Positions 8,602 to 19,661 of a DNA stretch of 64,000 bases are shown in pieces (within the stretch, counting starts at the first letter, position 1; each line of letters begins with the position of its first letter). The position numbers and the translations under genes are program-made. This DNA comes from Patescibacteria group bacterium (GTDB lineage Bacteria > Patescibacteriota > Patescibacteriia > 2-12-FULL-60-25): NCBI GenBank assembly GCA_029004215.1, contig JAQULH010000002.1:1-64000 (forward strand). Reading direction: 5' to 3'. Below the pieces are notes generated by a model. It did no database searches, had not been told where the DNA came from, and saw nothing but the letters and a program-made list of their open reading frames with translations.

Positions 8602-8931
8602 ATGAAACCACAAAAGAAAAATGATAATATTGTAATTGGTTTAGGATCTTTTGTTGGTGTAATCAGTGGGATAACGGCCCAATTGACTTGGCACTACTCC
8701 AACCCTTTAAGCGACTGGTATATGATTGGGACATTGCCAACGTTCCCGGTAGATTTTTTATCTATTCTTTTGTCTTATTTTAATTTATGCAACTGGATTT
8801 GCCCGGCAATTCATCGTTTAGATCTTTATTTCCCTCTCGTCATAGTAACGGACGGGGTTTTGGGTGGGCTAATTTTTTTAGGGTTATACCGTTTTTTAAA
8901 GAGTATCTGGCTAGAAATTAGTGAATCTTAA
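8602..8931 (+). CDS. Small membrane protein, unknown
   Basis: 109 residues starting 5 nt after metG. Three hydrophobic segments are visible (about residues 11-28, 48-62 and 78-100) with a short aromatic loop (TWHYSNPLSDWYMIG). Composition is more A+T rich than metG. No family recognised. The loop and segment spacing resemble uncharacterised integral membrane proteins of this group; proximity to metG is probably only co-transcription. Confidence 0.55.
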   Translation: MKPQKKNDNIVIGLGSFVGVISGITAQLTWHYSNPLSDWYMIGTLPTFPVDFLSILLSYFNLCNWICPAIHRLDLYFPLVIVTDGVLGGLIFLGLYRFLKSIWLEISES

Positions 8932-8985
8932 AAACGTAAAAAAAATTTACTCTGGATTCGGTAATTATGTTAGAATAGCATCAAT

Positions 8986-9462
8986 ATGCTCCTCTTCAAC
9001 ATCATCTTAGTTCTGGCTCTGCTAGCCTTCATAGGCTCAGGCCTCAAAGACGGCTTTATCTACGCCCTGGGACGCATTGTGGGGGCTGTGGTGGGCTTTT
9101 TGATAGCCAAAGCCTTCTATGTCCAGCTGGCCATTGTCTTTTCGCCCTTCATGCCAATTGGCTGGGCAAAAGTCATCGCCTTTTTGCTAATCTTCATGTT
9201 GGCAACTCGCGTCATAGGCTGGATCTTTAAAGCTTTGGACAAGACTTTCCATTTTATTGCCATTGTTCCTTTCATGAAGTCCATCAACCACGCGCTCGGC
9301 GGTGTCTTGGGCTTTTTGGAAGGCATGATAATCATCGGCGGACTAATCTGGGTTATCAAGACGTTTAATCTGATTCCATCAGCCATGATCTACATCAATG
9401 GGTCATCGATAGCCTCTTGGATTTATACTGGGTTTATAAAAATACTTGGAATTTTAGTTTGA
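8986..9462 (+). CDS. CvpA family membrane protein
   Basis: 158 residues with four transmembrane helices and the CvpA/colicin V production pattern: an N-terminal hydrophobic helix, G-x-x-x-G-F/L-I-x-A-L-G-R-I-V-G (about residues 22-36), a middle hydrophobic pair and a C-terminal glycine-rich helix (LGGVLGFLEGMIIIGGLIW). Family members are linked to cell-envelope or division processes, but molecular function is unsettled. tatD starts one base after its stop, so the two are translationally coupled. Confidence 0.85.
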   Translation: MLLFNIILVLALLAFIGSGLKDGFIYALGRIVGAVVGFLIAKAFYVQLAIVFSPFMPIGWAKVIAFLLIFMLATRVIGWIFKALDKTFHFIAIVPFMKSINHALGGVLGFLEGMIIIGGLIWVIKTFNLIPSAMIYINGSSIASWIYTGFIKILGILV

Positions 9463-9463
9463 T

Positions 9464-10327
9464 GTGCTGATCGACACCCATTCCCATCTTCATTTCAAAA
9501 AATACGATGAAGATCGCGAAGCTGTGCATGAACGCATGGCTGAATTTGATATTAAGACGATTACAGTCGGCACGGCCATAAATACGAGCAGAGACGGAGT
9601 GGCTTATGCCGATGAACATCCAGACACTTGGGCGGCAGTTGGTTACCATCCTGACCATGTGACAAGTGATTTTGAAGACGAAGACGAAATCGGGGCATCG
9701 AAAGAACCGTATGACATAAAAGAATTGGAAAACATTGCCAAGTCATCGAAACGTGTGATAGCCATTGGCGAAATCGGGCTTGATTACCACTACTTCACTC
9801 AAGAGGGGACAATGAAGCCAGGCCTGACGATTGAACAAGCTAAAAAAGAACAACAGAAAGTTTTTCTTGAACAAGCTGCTCTGGCATCTAAACTGAACAA
9901 GACTTTGATCGTCCATGCCCGTGACTCTGTGGATGACATGATGCGCATAACGGCCGAGCTGCGTCGCACTGATCCAAACCTTAGAATCGTCATCCATGGA
10001 TTTACTGAGACTTGGCAAACGGCCCAAACGTATTTGGATTTAGGTTGTTATCTTGGTATTGGCGGTATTGTGACATTTAAGCCGCGCAAGACAACAGCTC
10101 CCGAAGACACGCTGGAATCAATCGTCAAAAAGATGCCACTTGATCGTTTACTGCTCGAAACTGACGCGCCTTGGCTGGCTCCCGTGCCTGTCCGCGGTTC
10201 AAGGAACGAACCGGCGTACGTCAGGCACATCGCTGAACACGTTGCTCGGGCTAAGGGAATGGAGTACGAGGAGATTTGCAAAGTAACTACCAAAAATAGC
10301 CAAGAGGCTTTTGCTTGCGAGTTCTAG
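9464..10327 (+). CDS. tatD: TatD family metal-dependent deoxyribonuclease
   Basis: 287 residues, starting at GTG 9464 one base after cvpA; the ATG at 9462 is in another frame. The TatD TIM-barrel metal ligands are present: HSH at 6-8, GEIGLDYH (about 103-110), H in IVHARDS (about 151), H in IHGF (about 176), and ETDAPWL (about 231-237). The family are 3'-5' exonucleases or AP-site nucleases, often placed in DNA repair or fragment clearance. The insert between residues 62 and 90 (acidic, DFEDEDE) is a little longer than in E. coli TatD. Confidence 0.93.
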   Translation: MLIDTHSHLHFKKYDEDREAVHERMAEFDIKTITVGTAINTSRDGVAYADEHPDTWAAVGYHPDHVTSDFEDEDEIGASKEPYDIKELENIAKSSKRVIAIGEIGLDYHYFTQEGTMKPGLTIEQAKKEQQKVFLEQAALASKLNKTLIVHARDSVDDMMRITAELRRTDPNLRIVIHGFTETWQTAQTYLDLGCYLGIGGIVTFKPRKTTAPEDTLESIVKKMPLDRLLLETDAPWLAPVPVRGSRNEPAYVRHIAEHVARAKGMEYEEICKVTTKNSQEAFACEF

Positions 10328-10384
10328 AATTGACCTAATAGCAACGACCTGCGTAAATAGAGCAATCACAAGGAGGAGGTGACT

Positions 10385-10756
10385 ATGTACCGTGCCCTTT
10401 GGCTCATTGTTCTAGCTGTGTTCGCAACGTCCTGCCAGACGCAGCAGGTTACCAAGGTCCCCGAAAAGCCTATCCAGATTTCGGTCAGGGTGACCTCCAT
10501 GTTGCTCAGCCCATTCACGATCATCTCCGTCGCACAACCTCAACATGCGCGTGTCCACTGTGCTGACAAGGAAGCGCAAAAAACATTCCGCGACCTGCGC
10601 GACCTGTTCGGAATAATCTACGAGTGGCGAATGATTCAACCATGGGAATATTACGGTATCTCCTATGTCGAATGTGCCTGCGAAGGCATTACAACCTACC
10701 GGGTGGAGCGCAGCTCGCCCGAAGAAATCACCATCTACTGCGACAAGCCCTCCTGA
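10385..10756 (+). CDS. Putative lipoprotein, unknown
   Basis: About 123 residues from ATG 10385. A strong Shine-Dalgarno (AAGGAGGAGG) sits 5-6 nt upstream, making this a better start than the in-frame GTG at 10379. The N-terminus is a lipoprotein signal (hydrophobic LWLIVLAVFA then TSC at the lipobox), so the mature protein is probably lipid-anchored on the outer face. The mature part has four further Cys, two adjacent (ECACEG), suggesting disulfides. No family recognised. It is monocistronic, with a G+C-rich terminator, and looks unlike the SD-less neighbours. Confidence 0.7.
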   Translation: MYRALWLIVLAVFATSCQTQQVTKVPEKPIQISVRVTSMLLSPFTIISVAQPQHARVHCADKEAQKTFRDLRDLFGIIYEWRMIQPWEYYGISYVECACEGITTYRVERSSPEEITIYCDKPS

Positions 10757-10782
10757 CCGCCTCGAGCGGCTCTTTTTTTATT
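10757..10782 (+). terminator. Rho-independent terminator after the lipoprotein gene
   Basis: Stem CCGC/GCGG around a CTCGA loop, followed by a T-rich run (tcttttttta and ttttt). It lies directly after the TGA stop. Confidence 0.8.
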
Positions 10783-10793
10783 TTTTGGCACCA

Positions 10794-10822
10794 TTGACAT
10801 ATGTATTTCACATGCCTATAAT
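10794..10822 (+). promoter_or_regulatory. Consensus sigma70 promoter of the ATP synthase operon
   Basis: TTGACA (10794-10799), 17-nt spacer, TATAAT (10817-10822): a perfect match to the sigma70 consensus. The first ATG is at 10841, so the leader is only about 10-12 nt. Confidence 0.93.
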
Positions 10823-10840
10823 CTTGGCGTCTTTAAAATC

Positions 10841-11122
10841 ATGATAGTGGAGCCAACACAGCCAAACGAGGGGCTTAAAAAGCCTGTGGATAACGGACTC
10901 TCTTTGCGTCAAGCCTTTGGCCTGGCCTGGGAAATGGGCTATACCATGGCCATTCCCTTGGTTGTACTGGCCCTAACCGGACGTTTGCTGGACAAATACT
11001 ACCAAACCTCGCCTTTATTCCTGCTAATTGGCATAATCCTCTCGATTATTATCTCATCGATCCTGGTTGGTAAAAAAGCTATCTCGATAATTTCTAAAGT
11101 AACGGATGACGATAAACAATAA
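10841..11122 (+). CDS. ATP synthase gene-1 type protein (AtpI/AtpZ-like)
   Basis: 93 residues with two transmembrane helices: AFGLAWEMGYTMAIPLVVLAL-like first helix (about 25-45), then GRLLDKYY and a second helix (about 58-78). The G-R-x-L-D-x-x-x-x-T-S-P turn is typical of AtpZ/AtpI proteins encoded at the head of F-type ATP synthase operons, where they help assemble the c-ring or pass divalent cations. First gene of the operon, behind the consensus promoter; atpB starts 9 nt downstream. Confidence 0.85.
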   Translation: MIVEPTQPNEGLKKPVDNGLSLRQAFGLAWEMGYTMAIPLVVLALTGRLLDKYYQTSPLFLLIGIILSIIISSILVGKKAISIISKVTDDDKQ

Positions 11123-11131
11123 AATCAATTC

Positions 11132-11986
11132 ATGCTTGCAATCTCAATTGGACCGGAAGTCCTTACAACCATAGCGGGTTTTCCCATCACCAATACGATT
11201 TTAGTGACGGTTGTCCTTTTTGTATTGATTTTGATTATCGCTATTTCTGTCAAAAGAAACATGCATCTCAATAAACCGGCTAAAGGATTGGCAGGGGTAG
11301 TGGAAGCGGGGATGGAACTTTTTCTTGATTTTATCGATTCAATTACCAACGATCACAGCAAGACCATTAGAATCTTCCCAATCGTGGCAACGATCTTTTT
11401 TGTCGTGTTGTTTTCCAACTTGGTAGAGCTCTTGCCTGGTTTAGGTTCAATCGGCATTTGGGAAGTACATCATGGAGAAAAGGTGCTCATACCATTTATC
11501 CGTTCAATGTCAGCTGACCTTAACTTTACTTTTGTCGTGGCAATTTTCGCCATGGTCTCGGTGCAAGTCATGGGCATGCGCTTCTTAAAGATTGGACCTT
11601 ACTTGGGAAAGTTTTTCGTAGCGCCTTGGAAAAAGCCTTTTTTCATCGGGACTTTTGTCGGCTTGTTGGAATTCATGTCTGAATTTTCAAAAACACTTTC
11701 CTTTGCCTTCCGTCTTTTCGGCAATATTTTTGCAGGGGAAGTTCTGTTGGCTGTCATGGGATACCTTTCTCCGTTTCTGGCTCCCTTGCCCTTCCTCTTC
11801 CTTGAACTCTTTGTCGGTTTTGTCCAGGCCCTGGTCTTCTCAACTTTGACCATTGTCTTTTTGAGCATGGCCACGACCGGCCACGAACACGAAGAGGAGC
11901 ATGCCAAGCGCGCTGATTATTCCCGCGCAACTTTTGGCGGCAAGCCGGGCGGCGTAGCTGCTGCTGGGCAGGCTTCAGAATCGTAG
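11132..11986 (+). CDS. atpB: ATP synthase F0 subunit a
   Basis: Integral membrane subunit forming the proton half-channels against the c-ring. 284 residues with five to six helices. The key block SKTLSFAFRLFGNIFAGEVLL lies at about 189-209 and contains the essential Arg (FRLFGN); a further FVQALVFSTLTIVFL helix follows. The C-terminus has an unusual hydrophilic tail of about 35 residues (HEHEEEHAKRADYSR..., ending in Gly/Ala-rich sequence) beyond the last helix. No Shine-Dalgarno. About 200 nt, mostly a palindromic repeat, separates it from atpE. Confidence 0.96.
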   Translation: MLAISIGPEVLTTIAGFPITNTILVTVVLFVLILIIAISVKRNMHLNKPAKGLAGVVEAGMELFLDFIDSITNDHSKTIRIFPIVATIFFVVLFSNLVELLPGLGSIGIWEVHHGEKVLIPFIRSMSADLNFTFVVAIFAMVSVQVMGMRFLKIGPYLGKFFVAPWKKPFFIGTFVGLLEFMSEFSKTLSFAFRLFGNIFAGEVLLAVMGYLSPFLAPLPFLFLELFVGFVQALVFSTLTIVFLSMATTGHEHEEEHAKRADYSRATFGGKPGGVAAAGQASES

Positions 11987-12073
11987 GAGCATGCGATAGC
12001 TCGTCGTCCTTCTGACTATGAGCCACTCATTCCCTTACGCCATGCAGCGACTTTAAACAAACTAAACGCAAAA

Positions 12074-12144
12074 GTGACACGTGATACGTGAAACGTGAAA
12101 CGTCTGATATTCTGACGGGTCACAAGTCACGAATCACATGTCAC
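12074..12144. repeat. Periodic palindromic intergenic repeat (atpB-atpE gap)
   Basis: Left arm GTGACACGTGATACGTGA continuing with two more ACGTGAAACGT-like units; the right arm is its imperfect complement, ending AATCACATGTCAC. The arms have an internal 7-8-nt periodicity, and the centre contains attctgacgggtcac. A second copy with the same core lies at 40624-40680 between purL and purB. Confidence 0.75.
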
Positions 12145-12184
12145 TATGCACAGTCGACTGACAAGCGTTAATCTCCATCCACTT

Positions 12185-12442
12185 ATGGCAGCAGAAGCAG
12201 CCAACCTGGTGTCGTCCAACTTGGACTCCATCAAACTGATCGCCATGGCTTTCGCCATCGGCATCGGAGGCATGTTCCCGGCCCTAGGCATCGGCAAAGT
12301 CGGCGCCAAGGCCATGGAATCAATCGGGCGCAATCCCGAGGCAGCCTCCAAGGTCATGACAGCCATGCTTATTGCGGCAGCCTTTATCGAGGCTATCGCC
12401 ATTTACGCTTTGGTCGTCGCTCTGATCATCAAATTCGTCTAA
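12185..12442 (+). CDS. atpE: ATP synthase F0 subunit c
   Basis: Proteolipid of the rotating c-ring. From ATG 12185 it is 85 residues with two hydrophobic helices joined by the polar loop RNPEA. The ion-carrying carboxylate is the Glu in AAAFIEAIAIY in helix 2. The Gln and the Ser/Thr after Glu that mark Na+-type rings are absent, so proton coupling is more likely. A longer reading from ATG 12146 would begin inside the palindromic repeat and add 13 residues (MHSRLTSVNLHPL) not expected in the family; I prefer 12185. Confidence 0.93.
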   Translation: MAAEAANLVSSNLDSIKLIAMAFAIGIGGMFPALGIGKVGAKAMESIGRNPEAASKVMTAMLIAAAFIEAIAIYALVVALIIKFV

Positions 12443-12516
12443 CTGGGTTTCACATTCAGTTGCCGGAAGTCTCACAAGAGGCCTCCGGATACGGACTGTG
12501 AAGTTCCGAAAAAAAT

Positions 12517-13017
12517 ATGTCTGACATGCTCACCAAACTAGGGATCGACGGCAAGCTGTTCATCGCACAGCTGGTCAACTTTTTGATCCTCTTTATCGTG
12601 CTCCGCGCTTTTGCCTGGAAGCCGCTCATCATGACGCTCGAAGGCCGACGCGCCAAGATTAAGAAAGGGATTGATGATGCTGACCACGCCAAGCAAGAGC
12701 TTAAGGATATTGAAAAGGAACGCGATGAAGTCCTGACCAAAGCTCGGACCGAAGCTTTGCGCATTGTAGACCTGGCTGAACAGAAAGCCTCGGGCTTAAA
12801 AGATGAAAAACTTAAGATGGCTAAGGATGAAATTGACCAGCAGATGGTAGAGGCCAAGGAGCAGATCAAGGGTGAACGCGCCGCCACATATAATTCCCTG
12901 AAGCAGGACTTGGCACAGCTCATAGCCGCCGCCACTGGCAAAATCGTCAAGGATTTGGATGCGACAGCCCATGAAAAACTCATTCAGTCAGCCATCAAGG
13001 ACCTCGAGACAGAATAA
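12517..13017 (+). CDS. atpF: ATP synthase F0 subunit b
   Basis: Peripheral stalk subunit. 166 residues: one N-terminal transmembrane helix (about 14-34, AQLVNFLILFIVLRAFAWKP) then a long charged amphipathic helix rich in Ala, Lys and Glu that dimerises and reaches F1. The A-W-K-P-L-I exit from the membrane and the following R-R-A-K-I-K are characteristic. atpH starts 2 nt after its stop. Confidence 0.95.
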   Translation: MSDMLTKLGIDGKLFIAQLVNFLILFIVLRAFAWKPLIMTLEGRRAKIKKGIDDADHAKQELKDIEKERDEVLTKARTEALRIVDLAEQKASGLKDEKLKMAKDEIDQQMVEAKEQIKGERAATYNSLKQDLAQLIAAATGKIVKDLDATAHEKLIQSAIKDLETE

Positions 13018-13019
13018 AT

Positions 13020-13568
13020 ATGGCCAAGAAACAGAACCGGCAAATTTCAGATCTGGCCCAAGGCGCAATCCTGGCAGCCAAAAAGGAAAATAGCGTTCCG
13101 GCTTTTATGGATGACATGGCTTTGTTCGTTAACGTGTTGCAAAGCGACATCAAAGTCGCTGCCACCCTTTCCAATCTTGGCATCCCTATCGAACAACGTT
13201 TTGAAGCTTTGAAAAAAATCTTGGGCGACCAAATGGAACCGTTGAGCATCCATGTAATAGGCTTGCTGATGGAGCGCGGATTAATCAACTCATTCAAGAA
13301 TTTTTACCAAGTGCTCGAGGTTGAAGCCAGGGAAAATGCAAATTATCACCTCTGCCGTGCAGTCTCAGCCATTCCAATGTCAGACCAAGCCAAGAAACAG
13401 TTAATTAAAATCCTTGAGAAGAGATTGTCCGGCACAGTCAAACTCGAATGCGACGTTGACCCAATGGTTATCGGAGGCCTGGCAGTGACTTGCGGCGACT
13501 GGCGCTACCTGGGAACTGTCCAAGCTAAACTGCAGCAATTATCACGACACCTAGTAACCACGAACTAA
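13020..13568 (+). CDS. atpH: ATP synthase F1 subunit delta
   Basis: 182 residues linking the peripheral stalk to the top of the F1 head. N-terminal alpha-helical domain (residues 1-110) and the C-terminal signature region [21 protein letters not shown] (about 140-160), where D-P-x-x-I-G-G is the family hallmark. Spacing of 2 nt from atpF and 4 nt to atpA marks a single operon. Confidence 0.93.
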   Translation: MAKKQNRQISDLAQGAILAAKKENSVPAFMDDMALFVNVLQSDIKVAATLSNLGIPIEQRFEALKKILGDQMEPLSIHVIGLLMERGLINSFKNFYQVLEVEARENANYHLCRAVSAIPMSDQAKKQLIKILEKRLSGTVKLECDVDPMVIGGLAVTCGDWRYLGTVQAKLQQLSRHLVTTN

Positions 13569-13572
13569 AAAT

Positions 13573-15096
13573 ATGGCAAACACCACCAACGTAACAGCTG
13601 CGGCCAAGATCGCAGAACAGCTCACGGCCAAGATACAGTCCTTCAAGCCCGAAAGCTCGACCGAGGAAATCGGCATTGTGCGCGAAGTCGGAGACGGTAT
13701 CGCGTCCATCACCGGTTTGAAGCATGCCAAATCAATGGAAATGCTCACTTTTGAAGATGGATCGATGGGCGTAGCCTTAAACCTCGAGCAGGACCGGGTC
13801 GGCGCCATGGTCTTAGGCGACTTTACAGGCATCAGGACGGGCCAAACAGTTCGTGGTACTGGCAAAATCCTTTCCATCCCAGTCGGCGAAAGCGTTTTAG
13901 GCCGCGTAGTTGATCCGCTTGGCAAGCCGTTGGATGGCAAAGAGGCTTATGCTTCCAAAATTGATTATCCTATCGAAAAAATTGCCCCGGGTGTCATGAC
14001 CAGGGGTCCGGTCGACACGCCGCTTATGACCGGCATCAAATGCATTGATGCCTTGATCCCAATTGGCCGGGGACAGCGCGAACTTATCATCGGTGATCGC
14101 CAAGTCGGTAAGACGGCCATCGCAGTTGATACGATCATCAACCAAAAAGGCAAGAATGTGATCTGCATTTACGTGGCTATCGGACAAAAGGAATCCAAAG
14201 TCGCTAAGATTGTTGCCAAACTCAAAGAAGCCGGGGCCATGGAATACACTATTGTCGTCTCGGCCAGCGCATCAAACCCGGCCTCAATGCAATACATTGC
14301 GCCTTACGCCGGTTGCTCACTCGGAGAATTTTTTATGGACCAGGGCAAGGATGCGTTGGTGGTTTATGATGACCTTTCCAAACATGCCTGGGCTTATCGC
14401 GAGGTCTCGCTGCTCTTGCGCCGCCCACCAGGCCGCGAAGCCTATCCGGGTGATGTTTTCTACCTCCACTCACGTCTTTTGGAACGCGCCGTGCGCCTTT
14501 CCAAAGAAAACGGCGGGGGATCACTGACAGCTTTACCTATCATCGAAACGCAAGCTGGCGATGTTTCGGCCTATATCCCGACTAATGTCATCTCCATTAC
14601 TGACGGCCAAATCTTCTTGGAAGGTGACTTGTTTTACCGCGGCATCCGCCCGGCCTTAAATGCCGGACTTTCCGTGTCACGCGTCGGCGGCGATGCCCAA
14701 TACAAAATCATGAAAAAGATTGCCGGCCCAGTGCGCCTTGACCTGGCCCAGTTTCGAGAACTCGAAGCTTTCGCACAATTCGCGACTGACTTGGACGAAA
14801 CTACGCGCAAACAGATTGAACGCGGACGCCGTACGGTCGAAGTCTTGAAGCAAGGCCAATACCAACCCATGTCACTCGGCCACCAAATCGTAGTCCTCTT
14901 TGCAGTTACCAAAGGCCTTTGCGATGAAGTACCGACTGAGAAGATTCTGGATTGGGAAGCTGGCTTGCATGAGTACCTGGATAACGAGTCTGACGTCATC
15001 AAGGCCATCGAAGACCAGAAACAGATGTCGCCTGAGCTTGAGAAGGCTTTGACTCAGACCGTCAACGATTGGAACAAAACTTTTCTCGCAAAATAA
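13573..15096 (+). CDS. atpA: ATP synthase F1 subunit alpha
   Basis: Regulatory nucleotide-binding subunit of the F1 hexamer. 507 residues, the usual length. Walker [10 protein letters not shown] at about 173-181, the [20 protein letters not shown] block with [11 protein letters not shown] (about 318-350) and the family signature [13 protein letters not shown] (about 360-372), including the arginine finger that completes the beta active site. Confidence 0.98.
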   Translation: MANTTNVTAAAKIAEQLTAKIQSFKPESSTEEIGIVREVGDGIASITGLKHAKSMEMLTFEDGSMGVALNLEQDRVGAMVLGDFTGIRTGQTVRGTGKILSIPVGESVLGRVVDPLGKPLDGKEAYASKIDYPIEKIAPGVMTRGPVDTPLMTGIKCIDALIPIGRGQRELIIGDRQVGKTAIAVDTIINQKGKNVICIYVAIGQKESKVAKIVAKLKEAGAMEYTIVVSASASNPASMQYIAPYAGCSLGEFFMDQGKDALVVYDDLSKHAWAYREVSLLLRRPPGREAYPGDVFYLHSRLLERAVRLSKENGGGSLTALPIIETQAGDVSAYIPTNVISITDGQIFLEGDLFYRGIRPALNAGLSVSRVGGDAQYKIMKKIAGPVRLDLAQFRELEAFAQFATDLDETTRKQIERGRRTVEVLKQGQYQPMSLGHQIVVLFAVTKGLCDEVPTEKILDWEAGLHEYLDNESDVIKAIEDQKQMSPELEKALTQTVNDWNKTFLAK

Positions 15097-15122
15097 ACTC
15101 GTTACTAGTTACTCGTTACTAA
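15097..15122. repeat. Short tandem intergenic motif (cgttacta family)
   Basis: The atpA-atpG gap is almost wholly cgttactagttactcgttacta, i.e. repeats of an about 8-nt gttact unit. Similar periodic short motifs occur at 12074 (acgtgaa units), 18061-18081 (agttcgt units) and inside metG. Confidence 0.55.
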
Positions 15123-15126
15123 TCAT

Positions 15127-17477
<2,351 letters not shown>

Positions 17478-17513
17478 CGTGCTCCGCATATTCTTCACCT
17501 ACGTTCAGAATGA
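17478..17513. repeat. Intergenic repeat arm (TCCGC...GAATGAC family)
   Basis: The atpD-atpC gap reads gtgctccgcatattcttc then acctacgttcagaatgac, closely matching 20686-20722 and more loosely 21352-21390. It separates atpC from the rest of the operon and would give a false earlier start for atpC at 17510. Confidence 0.65.
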
Positions 17514-17524
17514 CAAAAGTACTT

Positions 17525-18001
17525 ATGAAGCTGATGTTTGAACTCACCACACCGGAAAAAGTCGTCTTCCAACAAGAAGTTGACCAGGTGACGCTGCCTA
17601 CCATGGATGGTGAGATTACGATTTTGCCCAACCACATTGCGCTGGTAGCCCAACTTGTTCCCGGTGTGGCCACTCTCAAAAAAAATGGTGAAAGCGAGGA
17701 TGTGGCGGTTTCCGGAGGATTCATCCAAGTGGATGGTAAAGGCAAAGTCACTGTTTTGGCTGATACTGCCGAACGCGGTATGAATTTGAATTTGGAAGAT
17801 ATTGAAAAAGCCAAGAAACGCGCTGAAGACGTCATGAAAAACGCGGCTCGCGGCAACGATGAGACCTTTGCCCATGCAGCCGCTGAGTTGGAAAGGGAAC
17901 TGGCCCGCTATCGCGTGGCCATGAAATATAAGAAGGAAGGCCATAAAGCCAAGGCTCAGCTAAAAAACACAGAATTGACGGATGACACTGGACCGGTATA
18001 A
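17525..18001 (+). CDS. atpC: ATP synthase F1 subunit epsilon
   Basis: Rotor subunit that couples the central stalk to the c-ring and can inhibit ATP hydrolysis. From ATG 17525 it is 158 residues. The N-terminal beta-sandwich shows F-E-L-T-T-P-E-K-V-V-F, TMDGEITILPNH (about 25-36) and a VSGGFIQVDG block. The C-terminal region is long and helical with many Lys/Arg/Glu. The earlier in-frame ATG at 17510 lies in the upstream repeat and would add MTKVL, so it is disfavoured. Confidence 0.93.
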   Translation: MKLMFELTTPEKVVFQQEVDQVTLPTMDGEITILPNHIALVAQLVPGVATLKKNGESEDVAVSGGFIQVDGKGKVTVLADTAERGMNLNLEDIEKAKKRAEDVMKNAARGNDETFAHAAAELERELARYRVAMKYKKEGHKAKAQLKNTELTDDTGPV

Positions 18002-18081
18002 GGTTTATTCACGAGCTAGAAAATGAATTGCGACAAAAACATCCCGAAAACCTGATGGGATTCGCAGTTCGTAGTTCGTAA

Positions 18082-18633
18082 ATGAAAACTGTGCGTTGCT
18101 TTCTCGGAATACCGATCCCGGCCGATTGCCGGAATGCAATCAGAAACACTTGGGTGGTCCCGGAAAACGAGCGCCTAAGCTTAAAGTTGAGTGATCCTGG
18201 CCAATGGCACATAACCTTGGCTTTTTTTGGAGATGTAGCCTACGACCAGTTGATTCGATTAGTACAGTTTATCGGCCAAGCGCTTGAGACGCCGCCTGAG
18301 GGGGCCTTCCACATCACCAGTATCCAGACTTTTCCTCCCAAGAAACCAACCATGTACGTAGCCACCTGCAAGCCGGAACAAGAAGTTATGTGGCACCAAT
18401 GCGTCAACCAGTTGATTGATATGGCCTCACTCTGCGCACCGCAAACCGACCGCAAGCCATGGCTACCGCATGCCACGTTGGCCAGGACCAGGAGCAGCCG
18501 CATCCTGGAACCGGTAGACATCCCTTTACAAAATATCGGTTGGGTCCCTGAATTTGCCACGCTTTACCGCAGCGAACCGACTGTCACGGGCCATAAATAC
18601 ATTCCTTTGCATGAATACAGACTTAACATTTAG
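18082..18633 (+). CDS. thpR: RNA 2',3'-cyclic phosphodiesterase (ThpR, 2'-5' RNA ligase family)
   Basis: 183 residues of the 2H phosphoesterase fold. Both catalytic motifs are present: HITLAFFG (about residues 43-50) and HATLAR (about 131-136). The family opens 2',3'-cyclic phosphates on RNA ends and can ligate 2'-5' in vitro. The opening RCFLGIPIP matches R-x-F-x-A-I/L-x-x-P of the family. Its 3' end overlaps the start of the next gene by about 23 nt, so the two are coupled. Confidence 0.93.
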   Translation: MKTVRCFLGIPIPADCRNAIRNTWVVPENERLSLKLSDPGQWHITLAFFGDVAYDQLIRLVQFIGQALETPPEGAFHITSIQTFPPKKPTMYVATCKPEQEVMWHQCVNQLIDMASLCAPQTDRKPWLPHATLARTRSSRILEPVDIPLQNIGWVPEFATLYRSEPTVTGHKYIPLHEYRLNI

Positions 18634-19360
18634 TTGCTTTGGCTTGGTCATCCATGGTTATCCGTTAGATAGGATGATGACCGAGGTCCAGACAAGGGCC
18701 GCCCGAGACATGACCACTTGGATAGTTACGGCTAACCCGGAAATTTTATTACATGCCAAAAGAAACCCGGAACATTGGGAAGTTTTGAGGCAAGCTGATT
18801 TTAGGACAGTTGACGGTACTGGCCTCAAATTCGCCGGATGGTTTAAGGGCGCCAGACCAAAAAGATGCGTTGGAGTTGAACTCGCAGAATCCATTGCGAA
18901 ACTCTGCGCACAAAACCATTGGACAATGGCCCTGATTGGCGGGCAAGAAGGCGTCGCCGACAAGGCTGCCTGGCACCTCCGTCACCAATATCCTGACATC
19001 AAAGTTTTTTCTGAACCCGGCGGCAGCGTCAGTATTGATGGACATTTGGACGAAAAAGCCGAAGCTTCGCTGACCCATCTCGTCGAGATCGAGCCGGACG
19101 TCGTCTTGGTAGCTTACGGACACCCCAAACAAGATTTCTGGATCCAGCAACACAGATCACGATTGCCCAAGACAAAAGTCTTCATTGGAGTAGGCGGCAC
19201 GCTCGACTTCTGGTCCGGCGCAGCACAACGTGCGCCGCAGTGGATGAGGACGATTGGCCTCGAATGGCTCTGGCGACTTTTTACCCAGCCCTGGCGCTGG
19301 AAGCGGATTTGGAATGCTTTAGTCGCCTTTCCGATAGCGGTTGTAACAGATAGACGTTAA
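18611..19360 (+). CDS. WecG/TagA/CpsF family glycosyltransferase
   Basis: 249 residues from ATG 18611 inside the 3' end of thpR. The family hallmarks are clear: T-A-N-P-E-I-L (about 39-45), VDGTGL (about 65-70), a Rossmann-like I-G-G-x-x-G-V-A block (about 103-112), then VLVAYGHPKQDFWI (about 160-173) and FIGVGGTLDFWSGAAQRAP (about 184-202). Members transfer N-acetylmannosaminuronate or N-acetylmannosamine to lipid carriers in surface polymer synthesis, so an envelope glycan role is inferred; the sugar is unknown. Confidence 0.93.
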   Translation: MNTDLTFSCFGLVIHGYPLDRMMTEVQTRAARDMTTWIVTANPEILLHAKRNPEHWEVLRQADFRTVDGTGLKFAGWFKGARPKRCVGVELAESIAKLCAQNHWTMALIGGQEGVADKAAWHLRHQYPDIKVFSEPGGSVSIDGHLDEKAEASLTHLVEIEPDVVLVAYGHPKQDFWIQQHRSRLPKTKVFIGVGGTLDFWSGAAQRAPQWMRTIGLEWLWRLFTQPWRWKRIWNALVAFPIAVVTDRR

Positions 19361-19372
19361 GTTTCTTCTTCG

Positions 19373-19660
19373 TTACTTTTCATAACTGAAAAGTAACAAA
19401 AAGGTTTTGGGGGTTCGTTATAACCTCTCATTTCATATTAGGCTTATTCTCTCTTACGACTACGGTAAAGCTCACCCCCAAACCCCCACGTCATTTCAAA
19501 TCGTGGTTTCTTAAGAGAGAATAGAAGTAATTAACAGCTTTCAATGGGGTTCGGGGCAAAATCGGGGAGCCAGGACTTTGTAAATGAGTAGCCACGTAAA
19601 AGAGAGCGGACATTTTGCCCCGAAAGTTTTTGGTTACTTTTTGCTTACAAAAAGTGACAA
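19373..19660. repeat. Hairpin-tipped inverted-repeat element in the gene-free stretch
   Basis: The 346-base gap after the glycosyltransferase holds this structure. Left end: GTTACTTTT...AAAAGTAAC hairpin (19372-19397) followed by AAAAAGGTTTTGGGGG. Right end in mirror: CCCCGAAAGTTTTTGG then GTTACTTTTTgcttaCAAAAAGTGAC (19633-19658). Inside, ATTCTCTCTTA (about 19446) pairs with TAAGAGAGAAT (about 19511), enclosing a CACG/CGTG hairpin. No coding frame of note. It may be a MITE-like element or a degraded mobile unit. Confidence 0.55.
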
Positions 19661-19661
19661 A

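Noticed and set aside
11599-11907. Minus-strand open frames across atpB
   Set aside because: They are antisense to atpB and have no codon or motif support.
12146-12184. Upstream start for atpE at 12146
   Set aside because: It begins at the edge of the palindromic repeat and adds 13 residues foreign to the c subunit; ATG 12185 gives the expected size.
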